The notes: a model not told the origin generated them from the letters alone. Counted from the stretch's first letter, positions 25,704-34,188 are shown. The stretch: 64,000 nucleotides of DNA from Amycolatopsis echigonensis (GCF_014174495.1 NZ_JACJHR010000046.1:1-64000), one strand, 5' to 3'. Translations and numbers: made by a program.

Positions 25704-27061
25704 CAGGCGTCCACCTTGCTTTCGGAGTGGCCTCCCTCGACGACGTCGTCGAGGGAATCGAGGGTCGTGCGGGCGGTTTCCGGGGCGAAGAGCCCAGCGA
25801 CGGCGGTGATCGCGCACAAGCCGAGGACGTAGAGACCCACCGGCCACGGCGCACCGCCGCCGGCCGCGGCGAGGCTGACCGAGATGAGCGGGGCCAGCCC
25901 GCCGAAAAGGACTGCGCCGATCTCGCGGCTGACGGCCGCCCCGCTGTAGCGGGTTTTCGTCGCGAACAGCTCGGCGAGGATCACGCCCTGGACACCGAAC
26001 ATGATGCCGACGCTGCCGCCCTGGGCTATGGCGACCGCGACGATCGCGAGAAAGGTGTTGTGGCTTCCGGCGAGCCAGAAGAACGGGAACGCATAGGCCG
26101 CTGCGAAGACTGCGCCGCCGATCAGCACCGGGCGCCGGCCCCACTTGTCGGAGGCGAGCCCGGCCAGTGGCGCGGTGACCATCACGGTCACGCCGGCGAC
26201 GACCAGACTGGCGGTGCCGACCGAGGCCGAGTGACCCGACTGCTTCAGGAAAGCCAGCGCGTAAACCTGGTACACGTAGCTCAGCGCCAGCGGCGCGGCA
26301 ACCACGCCCACGACCAGCAACACGTTCTTCCACTGCGTGCGCAGCAAGGTGAAGATCGGAACGCCGCTTTCCTCGGCCGGTGCGGCTTCCCGCTGGTTCT
26401 CCTCGAAGGCCGGGGTTTCGTCCAGCCGCAGCCGCAGCCACATGCCGAGCCCGACGAGCACCACGCTGGCGAGGAACGGCAACCGCCAGCCCCAGGAGAG
26501 GAACTGCTCGTCGGTGGTCAGCGACGTGGACAGGAAAACCGCCGCCGACGACAGCGCCATCCCGGCATAGGAGCCGCTGGCGCCGAGAGCGCCGTACAGC
26601 CCGCGGCGGTGTGCGGGCGCGTATTCGACGGCGAAGATCGCGGCACCGCTGTATTCCGCGCCCGACCCCGCGCCCTGCAACAGCCGCAGCACGACGAGCA
26701 TCACCGGCGCGGCGATGCCGATGGATCCGTACGACGGGATTACAGCCATCAGCGTCGTGGAAGCCCCCATCAGCAACAGGGTCGCGACGAGCGCGGGCTT
26801 GCGGCCCAGTCTGTCGCCGATGTGCCCGAAGATCGCGGCGCCGACCGGCCGGGCGACGAACCCGACGCCGAAGGTGGCGAATGACAGCAGCAACGCCGTC
26901 GTCGCGCTCTGCTCCGGAAAGAAAACCTTGTTGAAGACCAGCGCGGCAGCGGTGCCGTACAGGAAATAGTCGTACCACTCCAGCGCGGATCCGATGAGAG
27001 CTGCGCCGGCGACTCTGGCCAGCGTGCGCGGGCCGCCTGCGGGGACCGGGTTGTGCGACAT
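25703..27061 (-). CDS. MFS transporter of the metabolite:H+ symporter type
   Basis: A 452-residue 12-helix transporter (GSALEWYDYFLYGTAAAL near the N-terminus is typical of ShiA/ProP/KgtP-like symporters; GHIGDRLGRKPAL is the loop 2-3 motif). ATG 27061 was chosen because AAGGAG precedes it by 8 nt; the GTG three codons earlier is too close to that site. It follows the CaiB-type gene by 66 nt and shares a base with the dehydrogenase start. Probably imports an aromatic or dicarboxylic acid handled by the operon. Confidence 0.83.
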   Translation of the reverse strand: MSHNPVPAGGPRTLARVAGAALIGSALEWYDYFLYGTAAALVFNKVFFPEQSATTALLLSFATFGVGFVARPVGAAIFGHIGDRLGRKPALVATLLLMGASTTLMAVIPSYGSIGIAAPVMLVVLRLLQGAGSGAEYSGAAIFAVEYAPAHRRGLYGALGASGSYAGMALSSAAVFLSTSLTTDEQFLSWGWRLPFLASVVLVGLGMWLRLRLDETPAFEENQREAAPAEESGVPIFTLLRTQWKNVLLVVGVVAAPLALSYVYQVYALAFLKQSGHSASVGTASLVVAGVTVMVTAPLAGLASDKWGRRPVLIGGAVFAAAYAFPFFWLAGSHNTFLAIVAVAIAQGGSVGIMFGVQGVILAELFATKTRYSGAAVSREIGAVLFGGLAPLISVSLAAAGGGAPWPVGLYVLGLCAITAVAGLFAPETARTTLDSLDDVVEGGHSESKVDA

Positions 27062-27127
27062 CGATGTCACTCCTTCTGGATTCGAACGGGGTGCGAACGT
27101 GGTTCTCGGGCTGGGAAAAGGAGCGGG

Positions 27128-28354
27128 CTACCGGCGGCCAGGCACCGAGCGCGGCCCGGCAATTTTGCGATCGGCCAGCGAACCGATTTCCCGGTCGGAC
27201 AGGCCGAGGATCTCGCTCAACGCCCAGTGCGTGTCCGAGCCGAACGGGCGGGCGCCCGACGTCTCGAGGTAGTGCTCGTCCCAGCGCAGCGGCGACGTCG
27301 CCGTCAGCATCGGCGGCCGCCCTTCCGCGGCGACGTCGACCAGCACCGCCGATTCCTCGCCGCGGCGGTAGGCCGCCACGACTTCCGACGGCGTGCGGAA
27401 CTCGCCGACCATCACCCGGGTGCCCTTCGCGGCGTCGAGCACATCCGCCGCCGTGCGGGCGGCGAACCAGGGCGCGAGGACCGCTTCGATCAGCGCCCGG
27501 TGCTCGAAGCGCGCCCCTTCCTCGTCGAGGTCGACCTCGTGTGCGGTTTCGAGCGCGGCGAAGACCTTCTCGGTCCCGGTGACCCGGACCAGATCCCGCC
27601 ACTGCTGGCGGGTGATCGCGACGGCGATCACCCGCCGCCCGTCGGCACAGGCGAAGTCGACCCCGAACGCCCCGTACATGTGGTTGCCCAGCCGCGGCCG
27701 GTCGCGGCCGTTCTCCTCCGCTTCGGCCAGCCAGCCCAGATGCGCCACGTGCGCCGCCGCGACGTCGGCGAGCGCGAGGTCGATCCGCGAACCCTGACCG
27801 TCGAGCGCGCGCCGGCGCAGCCCGGCGAGCAGTCCGGACACCGCGAGCAGCCCGGTGGCGATGTCCCAGGCAGGCAGGACGTGGTTGGTCGGCCGGTCGA
27901 GATCGGTGTGGCGGGTCAGCATCGGCACGCCGTAGCGCGGGTTCACCGCGTAGTCCATCGCCGCGCGGCCGTCGGCGTAGCCCTGGATGTGGACGTGCAC
28001 CAGGTCCTCGCGGCGGGCCCGCAGGCGGTCGTGGTCGAAATACAGGCGGCCGATCGTGTTGTCGACGAACAGTCCCGCGTCGTCGCCGGGCGCGGTCACC
28101 AGCGCGGTCGCCAGTTCCTGGCCTTCCGGAATGCGCAGATCGAGCGCGACGGAGCGGACGCCTTTGTTGAGGCCGGCCCAGAACAGGCTTCGCCCGGCGC
28201 GGTCCAGCGGCCAGCGGCCGCCGTCGACCGCGCCCTCGACCGGGTCGATCCGCAGCACCGTGGCGCCGAGCTGCGCCAAGGTCATCCCGGCGAGCGGCCC
28301 GGCTACGAAGCTGGTGGCCTCGACGACGCGCAGCCCGGCCAGTGGCGCGGTCAC
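27128..28354 (-). CDS. CaiB/BaiF family CoA-transferase, resembling 2-methylfumaryl-CoA isomerase (Mct)
   Basis: A 408-residue class III CoA-transferase. VVEATSFVAGPLAGMTLAQLGA is the N-terminal family signature and the Asp in AMDYAVNPRYGVP is the likely catalytic residue. The segment PTNHVLPAWDIATGLLAVSG and the length resemble mesaconyl-CoA C1-C4 transferases of the 3-hydroxypropionate bicycle more than formyl-CoA transferases (judged from memory). GTG 28354 overlaps the MaoC-type stop as GTGA. With neighbouring hydratase and CitE-type lyase it would process a C5 branched dicarboxyl-CoA. Alternative: itaconate CoA-transferase. Confidence 0.68.
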   Translation of the reverse strand: MTAPLAGLRVVEATSFVAGPLAGMTLAQLGATVLRIDPVEGAVDGGRWPLDRAGRSLFWAGLNKGVRSVALDLRIPEGQELATALVTAPGDDAGLFVDNTIGRLYFDHDRLRARREDLVHVHIQGYADGRAAMDYAVNPRYGVPMLTRHTDLDRPTNHVLPAWDIATGLLAVSGLLAGLRRRALDGQGSRIDLALADVAAAHVAHLGWLAEAEENGRDRPRLGNHMYGAFGVDFACADGRRVIAVAITRQQWRDLVRVTGTEKVFAALETAHEVDLDEEGARFEHRALIEAVLAPWFAARTAADVLDAAKGTRVMVGEFRTPSEVVAAYRRGEESAVLVDVAAEGRPPMLTATSPLRWDEHYLETSGARPFGSDTHWALSEILGLSDREIGSLADRKIAGPRSVPGRR

Positions 28355-29328
28355 GTGAGCACCTCGCAGAGCCAGTCCAGCACGTCCCGCGGAGCGTCGT
28401 TCCCTGCTTCGGCGGTGACGCGAACCCGCAGCTCGGCGACGACGCTGCCGGACGGCCCGGGACGAGCGGAAAGCAGCTCGATCGTCGAACGGAGAGTGTC
28501 GCCTTCGTGCACCGGCCCGGTGTGGTCGCACGATTCCCAGCCCAGGAAGGTGACCAGGTCCGGGAAGGCACGGGCGACCTGAGCCGCGGCAAGACCGATG
28601 GTGTGCCCGCCGTAGACCAGCCGTCTTCCGGTGACCCCGGCGTCGTGGTGCACCTGGGCGACGTTCAGCGTCAGCCGCGCCAGCTCCGGCGCCGAGCTGA
28701 CCACGTCGCCGCCGACCACCTCGATCGTAGTGCCGGGTTCCGGCGGTGTGCGGGTCCGGTGCTGTGTCAGGTCAAGGGTTTTCAGCGCTGCTTCGGCCGA
28801 CGGCGCGTCGGTCCCGATGCCGCTGAGGTCGTCCTGGTGCCCGGTTTCGGGTGCGTCCGGGCTCAGCGGGAGCATGGCGCAGCGGTGGAAGTCCAGCACG
28901 GCCGTTCCGCGCTGGTCGGCGCACTGGATCCGCAGCGCGGCCAGTCCGGTGGCGGCGCGGCCGGGCCGCCGCGTGTTCTCCCGAAGCGCCACCACGGTGG
29001 TCCGCGTGTGCAGGGTGTCGCCGAGCACGGGGAAACTCAGGAAGCGCAGGCCGCGGTAGAACAAGTTGGCCCGGACGAAATGCGTGGCCTGGGTCGACTG
29101 GCCGATGGCGACGTCCCAGACGTACGCGGGGTGAGCGACGGGACCGCGCCCGGTGAGGCGGGCTCCGGCCTCGTGATCGGTCGCGTAGCGCAGCCGGTCC
29201 CCGACGATCATCTGATGCACCGCCGCACCGCCCGCGGTGAGCGTGACCGGCGGTGCGGCGTCGAACACCTCGCCGCGTTCGAGCTCGTCGAAGTACGGTC
29301 CCCGGGCACGCACAACAGTCCGGGTCAC
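28351..29328 (-). CDS. MaoC-family dehydratase, resembling 2-methylfumaryl-CoA (mesaconyl-CoA) hydratase
   Basis: A 325-residue double hot-dog protein. The N-terminal half (PYFDELERGEVFDAAPPVTLT, then ANLFYRGLRFLSFPVLGDTLH) looks like mesaconyl-CoA hydratase, where a NLGYA...FL.PVYPGDTL block is typical; the C-terminal half has a second MaoC-like block (VHHDAGVTGRRLVYGGHTIG, GDTLRSTIELLSARP). It would add water to a C5 unsaturated dicarboxyl-CoA, giving methylmalyl- or citramalyl-CoA for the adjacent CitE-type lyase. The GTG start overlaps the lyase stop by 4 nt. Substrate inferred. Confidence 0.7.
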   Translation of the reverse strand: MTRTVVRARGPYFDELERGEVFDAAPPVTLTAGGAAVHQMIVGDRLRYATDHEAGARLTGRGPVAHPAYVWDVAIGQSTQATHFVRANLFYRGLRFLSFPVLGDTLHTRTTVVALRENTRRPGRAATGLAALRIQCADQRGTAVLDFHRCAMLPLSPDAPETGHQDDLSGIGTDAPSAEAALKTLDLTQHRTRTPPEPGTTIEVVGGDVVSSAPELARLTLNVAQVHHDAGVTGRRLVYGGHTIGLAAAQVARAFPDLVTFLGWESCDHTGPVHEGDTLRSTIELLSARPGPSGSVVAELRVRVTAEAGNDAPRDVLDWLCEVLT

Positions 29329-30224
29329 CGGCGCTCCCCAGCGCGGGCCAGCACCCGGCTCGCCCGGACGGCCACGGCCGCGTCGAGCATCTGCCCGTCG
29401 AGCGCGACCGCGCCCGAACCGCGGGCCGCGGCACCGGCGAGCGCGTCGAGGACGCCGTGGGCCCAGTCCACCTCGGCCGGTGCGGGCGTGAACAGGTCGT
29501 TGACCACCCCGAGCTGGGCGGGGTGAATAGTCCAGCTTCCGTCGAAGCCTTGGTCGCGGGCCTGCCGGCGGTCCGCGGCGAACTCGGCGTCTGCGGCGAT
29601 CGACAACCACGGTCCGTCGACGACGGCGCGACCCGCCGCGCGCGCGGCGAGCAAGACCCGGCTCCGCACCTGGGCGCGCAGGCTCCGCGCGCCGGGTGCG
29701 GCAGCCTCGAGGTCGCATCCGAGGTTCGCGCCGAGATCGGCGTAACCGATGACGACTGCGCGGATTCGCGCGGCCGCGGTCACGATGCGGTCCACGTTCT
29801 CCAGCCCTGCGGCCGATTCGATCAGCACGTCGAGCCGGATCTCCGGGCAGCCGTCGCGGCCGGCGACCGCGCCGGCGATCAGACGATCCACAAAGGACAC
29901 GTCGGCAGCGTCCTCGACCTTCGGCACGACCAGGGTCAGCGGTCTGGTCGCGGCCGCCGCCGCGGCGAGCACGTCGAGGTGGCACCAGGCGGTGCCGACC
30001 TGGTTGACCCGTACCGCGAGGCCTGGTCGTGCGGCCTCGGCCAGGATCTGCGCGACGCGTTCGCGGGCGGTCGTCTTGCTCCCCGGCTCGACTGCGTCCT
30101 CGAGGTCCAGCACGACTTCGTCGGCTTCTGAGGCAAGGGCTTTGGCTGTTTTGCGTTCGTCGCTCACGGGCACCACCAGGCACGAGCGCGGAACGAGCGC
30201 GCAATCCGGTGTTCGCGCGCTCAT
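29325..30224 (-). CDS. HpcH/HpaI (CitE-type) CoA-ester lyase
   Basis: A 299-residue CitE-family TIM-barrel lyase. The Mg-binding region VVLDLEDAVEPGSK, the Arg/Asn segment VRVNQ, VLIESAAGLENV with its Glu ligand, and VVIGYADLGANLG with its Asp are intact. Members cleave citramalyl-CoA, methylmalyl-CoA or malyl-CoA retro-aldol style. Placed directly after (upstream of) a MaoC hydratase, it would give acetyl-CoA plus pyruvate, or propionyl-CoA plus glyoxylate, from a branched C5 CoA ester. ATGA overlap with the SnoaL-like gene and GTGA overlap with the hydratase. Confidence 0.75.
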   Translation of the reverse strand: MSARTPDCALVPRSCLVVPVSDERKTAKALASEADEVVLDLEDAVEPGSKTTARERVAQILAEAARPGLAVRVNQVGTAWCHLDVLAAAAAATRPLTLVVPKVEDAADVSFVDRLIAGAVAGRDGCPEIRLDVLIESAAGLENVDRIVTAAARIRAVVIGYADLGANLGCDLEAAAPGARSLRAQVRSRVLLAARAAGRAVVDGPWLSIAADAEFAADRRQARDQGFDGSWTIHPAQLGVVNDLFTPAPAEVDWAHGVLDALAGAAARGSGAVALDGQMLDAAVAVRASRVLARAGERR

Positions 30225-30712
30225 CGCGGGGGATACCGGTCGTCGGCCGCGACGCGCGCGGGAGGCCAGGCGAACCGTCCGGCGTCCCAGCCTTCGGCGA
30301 GGTCGGACCACCAGAAGAAGGTGACCTTGCGTTCGTCGAACAACCAGCCCTCGTTTTCGGCACGAACCATGCGATCGGCGTACCGGCCGGCGGCCAGCTG
30401 CGCCCGGCCGTCGACGACGCAAGGCTGCAGCAGCCACGTTTCGCCGGTCGCGGTGTCGCCGGCGAGTTCCAGCGTTTCGTTGGCCGAGAAGTGCCACCAG
30501 GAACTCAGGCTTCCCTTCTGCAGACCGGGAAAGAAGTCCAGCAGTTCCGCGTGTCCGCGGACCGCGGACAGCCCGACGAAGGCGCCGTCGCGAGTGAACA
30601 GCTCCACGAGTTCCTTCCAGCGCCCGTCGTCGAGGTACTGGCAGTAGCGGGCGCGCAGCTGTTGCAGGGCGTGCAGATCTTCCATCCGCCGGACGCGTTC
30701 TTCGAGGCTCAT
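30221..30712 (-). CDS. SnoaL/NTF2-like protein in the beta-ketoadipate operon
   Basis: A 163-residue NTF2-like alpha+beta barrel: the start LEERVRRMEDLHALQQLRARYCQYLDDG and DGRWKELVELFTRDGAFVG are typical of SnoaL-like polyketide cyclase/dehydratase or dioxygenase-beta relatives, followed by a Trp-rich body and FFWWSDLAEGW. Overlaps both neighbours by 4 nt (CoA-transferase B upstream, CitE-type lyase downstream), so it is an integral part of the pathway. Such proteins can be isomerases, dehydratases or lactone-handling enzymes; no catalytic assignment is possible from sequence alone. Confidence 0.7.
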   Translation of the reverse strand: MSLEERVRRMEDLHALQQLRARYCQYLDDGRWKELVELFTRDGAFVGLSAVRGHAELLDFFPGLQKGSLSSWWHFSANETLELAGDTATGETWLLQPCVVDGRAQLAAGRYADRMVRAENEGWLFDERKVTFFWWSDLAEGWDAGRFAWPPARVAADDRYPPR

Positions 30713-31356
30713 CCGGCCACCGCCTGCCGCTCGGCGACCGGTGCGCCGGTTGCGGCGCGCACCTGTTCGGGCGTGACGTCGGGGGCGCACTCGACGAGGG
30801 CGAAGCTGCCGTCGGAGATGTCGAGCACGGCCAGGTCAGTGATCACCCGGGACACCACGCCGCGTCCGGTCAGCGGCAGCGCGCACTCGGCGACCAGCTT
30901 CGGTTCGCCGTCACGGGTGCGGTGCTCCATCAGTGCGATCACCCGCGACGCGCCGGACACCAGGTCCATCGCGCCGCCGATGCCCTTGATCATCCGGCCG
31001 GGAACGCTCCAGTTCGCGATGTCGCCGTTGGCGGCCACCTGAAGCGCGCCCAGCACGGCGACGTCGATGTGGCCTCCGCGGATCATCGCGAACGACTCGT
31101 CGGAGCCGAAGAACGACGCCCCGGGCGTCACGGTCACGGTCTGCTTGCCCGCGTTGATGAGGTCCGGATCGACCTCGTCGACGTCGGGGAAGGGGCCGAC
31201 GCCGAGGATGCCGTTCTCGGCGTGCACGGTCACCCCGGAGCCGGCGGCGAGGTGTTCGGTGATCATGGTCGGCAGTCCGATGCCCAGGTTGACGTACTCG
31301 CCGGCGCGCAGTTCGCGTGCGGCCCTGGCCGCCATCTGCTCACGGGTCCACGGCAT
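30709..31356 (-). CDS. pcaJ: 3-oxoadipate CoA-transferase subunit B
   Basis: A 215-residue class I CoA-transferase beta subunit. YVNLGIGLPTMI and the catalytic Glu in HAENGILGVGP are diagnostic, and GHIDVAVLGALQV matches the family. Together with subunit A immediately upstream (1-nt gap) it would move CoA from succinyl-CoA to 3-oxoadipate, or to a methyl derivative. The ATGA overlap with the SnoaL-like gene couples it to the branch-specific genes. Scot-type acetoacetate transferase is a less likely alternative given the adjacent lactonase and thiolase. Confidence 0.87.
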   Translation of the reverse strand: MPWTREQMAARAARELRAGEYVNLGIGLPTMITEHLAAGSGVTVHAENGILGVGPFPDVDEVDPDLINAGKQTVTVTPGASFFGSDESFAMIRGGHIDVAVLGALQVAANGDIANWSVPGRMIKGIGGAMDLVSGASRVIALMEHRTRDGEPKLVAECALPLTGRGVVSRVITDLAVLDISDGSFALVECAPDVTPEQVRAATGAPVAERQAVAG

Positions 31357-31357
31357 G

Positions 31358-32128
31358 TCATGCCCGCCTTTCGCGGATCGTGCGCTTCTCGATTTCCTTG
31401 CGCGACGCCTGGTCCGGGGTCAACGGCACGACCCGCTGGACGAATACGCCGGGCAGATGGACGTCGTCCGGGTCGAGGTCGCCGACCTCGACCAGCCGCT
31501 CGGCCTCCACGATCGTCAGCCGGCCCGAGGTCGCCACGGCAGGGTTGAAGTTGCGGGCGGAGCGATGGAATCGGCAGTTCCCTGCGCGGTCCGCCACCGC
31601 GGCCCGCACCAGCGCTACGTCGGCGACGATCGACTCTTCCAGAACCATCGCCCGGCCTGCGATCGTGCGCACTTCCTTGGCCGGGGAAGCGAGCGCGACC
31701 GAGCCGTCCGGGCGGTAGCGCCAGGGCAGACCCCCTTCGGCCACCACGGTGCCGACGCCGGTGGGGGTGAAGAACGCGCCGATCCCCGCGCCCCCGGCAC
31801 GCAGCCGTTCGGCCAGCGTTCCCTGGGGCGTCAGCTCGACGGTGACTTCGCCGGCGAGGTACTGGCGGGCGAATTCCTTGTTCTCGCCCACGTAGGAAGC
31901 GATCACCCGGCTGATCCGCCGCTGCTCCAGCAGCAGCCCGAGCCCGCCGCCGTCCACGCCGCAATTGTTGGACACGACCGTGAGGTCGTCGGCGCCTTGC
32001 TCGAGCAGCGCCTCGATCAGGAACCACGGGATGCCAGCGAGGCCGAACCCGCCGACCGCGACGGTGCTGCCCGGCCGGACGTCCGCCACGGCGGAGGCGG
32101 CATCGGCGACGACCTTGTCCGGGATCAC
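31358..32128 (-). CDS. pcaI: 3-oxoadipate CoA-transferase subunit A
   Basis: A 256-residue class I CoA-transferase alpha subunit, with the glycine loop VAVGGFGLAGIPWFLIEAL, TVVSNNCGVDGGGLG, and the segment ELTPQGTLAERLRAGGAGIGAFFTPTGVGT typical of PcaI/ScoA. GTG 32128 overlaps the lactonase stop as GTGA. Works with PcaJ as a heterotetramer in the beta-ketoadipate pathway. Confidence 0.87.
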   Translation of the reverse strand: MIPDKVVADAASAVADVRPGSTVAVGGFGLAGIPWFLIEALLEQGADDLTVVSNNCGVDGGGLGLLLEQRRISRVIASYVGENKEFARQYLAGEVTVELTPQGTLAERLRAGGAGIGAFFTPTGVGTVVAEGGLPWRYRPDGSVALASPAKEVRTIAGRAMVLEESIVADVALVRAAVADRAGNCRFHRSARNFNPAVATSGRLTIVEAERLVEVGDLDPDDVHLPGVFVQRVVPLTPDQASRKEIEKRTIRERRA

Positions 32129-32901
32129 TGCGCCGCTCCCAGATGCTCGAGGATCGCCGGCGTCACGATCTCGGGTCGCTCGGCGTTGGCCAGGTGGGCC
32201 GATTTGTCGACCACCAGGAGGCGGCCTTGCGCGACGCCGTCGGCGATCTGCTGCAGGTGCGGCGGTGGCGTGGCGGGGTCCTCCGCGCCCGCGATGGCCA
32301 GCGTGGGCGCGGTGATCGACGCGAGATCCGGCCGGAGGTCCATGGCGGCAATGGCTTCGCAGCACGAGGCGTAGCCCTCGGCCGGTGTCGCCGCGACCAT
32401 GGCCGCGCCCGCCGCCTTCACCTCGGGGTGGGCGTCGAGATGCGCTGCGGTGTACCAGCGCGCGACGACCGCGGCGTCGACGGCTTGGGATCCCTCCGCC
32501 CGCACGAGCGCCGCACGGTCGCGCCACGCCGACGACGGTTCGAGGTAGGGGCTCGTGCACAGCAGCACCATCCGGTCGACCAGATCCGGACGGCGCGCGG
32601 CGAGCCGCATCGCGGTCATGCCTCCGAGGGACAGGCCGACGACGTGGGCGCTGCGCACCCCGAGCCGCTCCAGCAGCGCGACGACGTCGTCGGCGAGGTC
32701 GTCGATCGTGTACGGGCCGCTCGGGACCGGTGAGCCCCCGTGGCCGCGGGTGTCGTACCGGACGACGCGGAAATGGTTCTCGAGCTCCGCCAGATTCGCG
32801 TCCCACATCGCCATCGTGGTCCCGAGCGAGTTCGAGAGCACCACGACCGGGCCGTCTTCCCGGCCGGTCACCTCATGATGGACCACAATGGACTCGTTCA
32901 C
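32125..32901 (-). CDS. pcaD: 3-oxoadipate enol-lactonase (alpha/beta hydrolase)
   Basis: A 258-residue alpha/beta hydrolase. Oxyanion region LSNSLGTTMAMWDANL, nucleophile elbow GLSLGG, acid in AGAEDPATPP and His in KSAHLANAERP form the catalytic triad. LSNSLGTTMAMWD is typical of PcaD. It opens 3-oxoadipate enol-lactone to 3-oxoadipate, the step after catC in the catechol branch. It lies between thiolase and CoA-transferase with 4-nt overlaps on both sides. Confidence 0.87.
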   Translation of the reverse strand: MNESIVVHHEVTGREDGPVVVLSNSLGTTMAMWDANLAELENHFRVVRYDTRGHGGSPVPSGPYTIDDLADDVVALLERLGVRSAHVVGLSLGGMTAMRLAARRPDLVDRMVLLCTSPYLEPSSAWRDRAALVRAEGSQAVDAAVVARWYTAAHLDAHPEVKAAGAAMVAATPAEGYASCCEAIAAMDLRPDLASITAPTLAIAGAEDPATPPPHLQQIADGVAQGRLLVVDKSAHLANAERPEIVTPAILEHLGAAQ

Positions 32902-34115
32902 GGCTGAACCCTTTCGAAGATCGCGGCGAGGCCTTGGCCACCGCCGATGCACATGGTTTCCAGGCCGTAACGTGCCCCGGTACGCGTCATCTCGTGCGCC
33001 AGCGTCGCCAGGATCCGCGCTCCGGTCGCGCCGACCGGGTGGCCGAGGGAGATGCCGGAACCGTTGGGGTTGAGCCGCTTGTCGTCGGCGTCGATGCCCC
33101 ACTCGCGCAGACAGGCCAGCACCTGGGCGGCGAACGCCTCGTTCAGCTCGATCACGTCGAGGTCGGCCATGGTCAACCCGGCGCGTTTGAGCGCCTCGCG
33201 GGTGGCGGGCACCGGGCCGATGCCCATGACCTCCGGCCCGACGCCGGCCACCGCCCACGACTTCAGCATCAGCACCGGGGTGAGGCCGCGGCGGTCCGCT
33301 TCCTCGCGGGTCGTCACGATGCACATCGCGGCACCGTCGTTCTGACCCGAGGCGTTGCCCGCGGTGACTGTCGCCGCCTCGTCCAGAGCGAGCCGCACCG
33401 GACGCAGCCGGCCGAGCTGCTCCGCGGTCGTGCCGGGCCGCGGGTGCTCGTCCTGGTCCACAGTGGTCTCCGGCGCGCGCCGACTTCCCGGGACGACCAC
33501 CGGGACGAGTTCGTCGGCGAATTTCCCGGTCTCGTGCGCGGCGACAGCCCGCTCGTGCGACGCTGCGGCCAGTTCATCCTGCTCGTGGCGGGAAATCCGG
33601 TACTGCCGGCGCAGGTTCTCGGCCGTCTCGAGCATCCCGCCGGGAACCGGGAAGTGTTTGCCGCCCGCGGTCTCCCGCGCTCGTACGAGCCGGTCGTGCA
33701 GCTGGATCCCTCCGGCGATCTTGCCTGCGCGCAGGCCGGTGGCGTAATGCTCCACAGTGGACATCGACTCGGCTCCGCCGGCCACGACGAGCCGTGCACC
33801 GCCCGAGGCCACCTGCCCGACCGCGTAGAGCACGGCCTGCAGCGCCGAGCCGCAGCGGCGGTCGATCTGCAGCCCGGGCACCGAAGTCCCGAGACCGGCG
33901 TCGAGCGCGGCGACCCGGCCGATGGCCGGCGACTCGCCGCTCGGGTAGCACTGGCCGAGCAGCACGTCGTCGACGTCGCCCTCGCCCAGCCCGGTTCGGC
34001 CGGCGAGTTCGCTCAGCAGCCCGGATGCCAGGTCGGTCGCGGTCAGCGAGGCCAGCGCGCCCCCGTAGCGGCCGACCGGCGTACGGACCGGATTGCAGAT
34101 CACCACATTGCTCAC
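32898..34115 (-). CDS. pcaF: 3-oxoadipyl-CoA/acetyl-CoA thiolase
   Basis: A 405-residue thiolase. The acyl-accepting Cys is in DRRCGSALQAVLYAVGQV, the His in NPNGSGISLGHPVGATGAR and the second Cys in METMCIGGGQGLA-like ETMCIGGGQG. GTG 34115 is the start, read first in a ten-gene minus-strand operon and divergent from the LysR gene. Cleaves 3-oxoadipyl-CoA to acetyl-CoA and succinyl-CoA; with a 4-methyl substrate it would release methylsuccinyl-CoA instead, giving a reason for the downstream dehydrogenase, CoA-transferase, hydratase and lyase. Confidence 0.85.
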   Translation of the reverse strand: MSNVVICNPVRTPVGRYGGALASLTATDLASGLLSELAGRTGLGEGDVDDVLLGQCYPSGESPAIGRVAALDAGLGTSVPGLQIDRRCGSALQAVLYAVGQVASGGARLVVAGGAESMSTVEHYATGLRAGKIAGGIQLHDRLVRARETAGGKHFPVPGGMLETAENLRRQYRISRHEQDELAAASHERAVAAHETGKFADELVPVVVPGSRRAPETTVDQDEHPRPGTTAEQLGRLRPVRLALDEAATVTAGNASGQNDGAAMCIVTTREEADRRGLTPVLMLKSWAVAGVGPEVMGIGPVPATREALKRAGLTMADLDVIELNEAFAAQVLACLREWGIDADDKRLNPNGSGISLGHPVGATGARILATLAHEMTRTGARYGLETMCIGGGQGLAAIFERVQP

Positions 34116-34188
34116 GCGGCGAGCGTAAGAGCCCGACCGAGAGAACAGAAGTATCATTTAAGTTCGGAAGTCAACTCTGGAGGTATTA

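Noticed and set aside
24519..28592. A 1357-codon minus-strand open frame suggesting a giant protein
   Set aside because: It is only read-through upstream of the acyl-CoA dehydrogenase start at 25703 across the MFS and CaiB genes in a wrong frame.
29325..30224. Citrate lyase beta subunit
   Set aside because: No citrate lyase alpha, acyl-carrier or accessory genes are nearby; stand-alone CitE proteins act on CoA esters.
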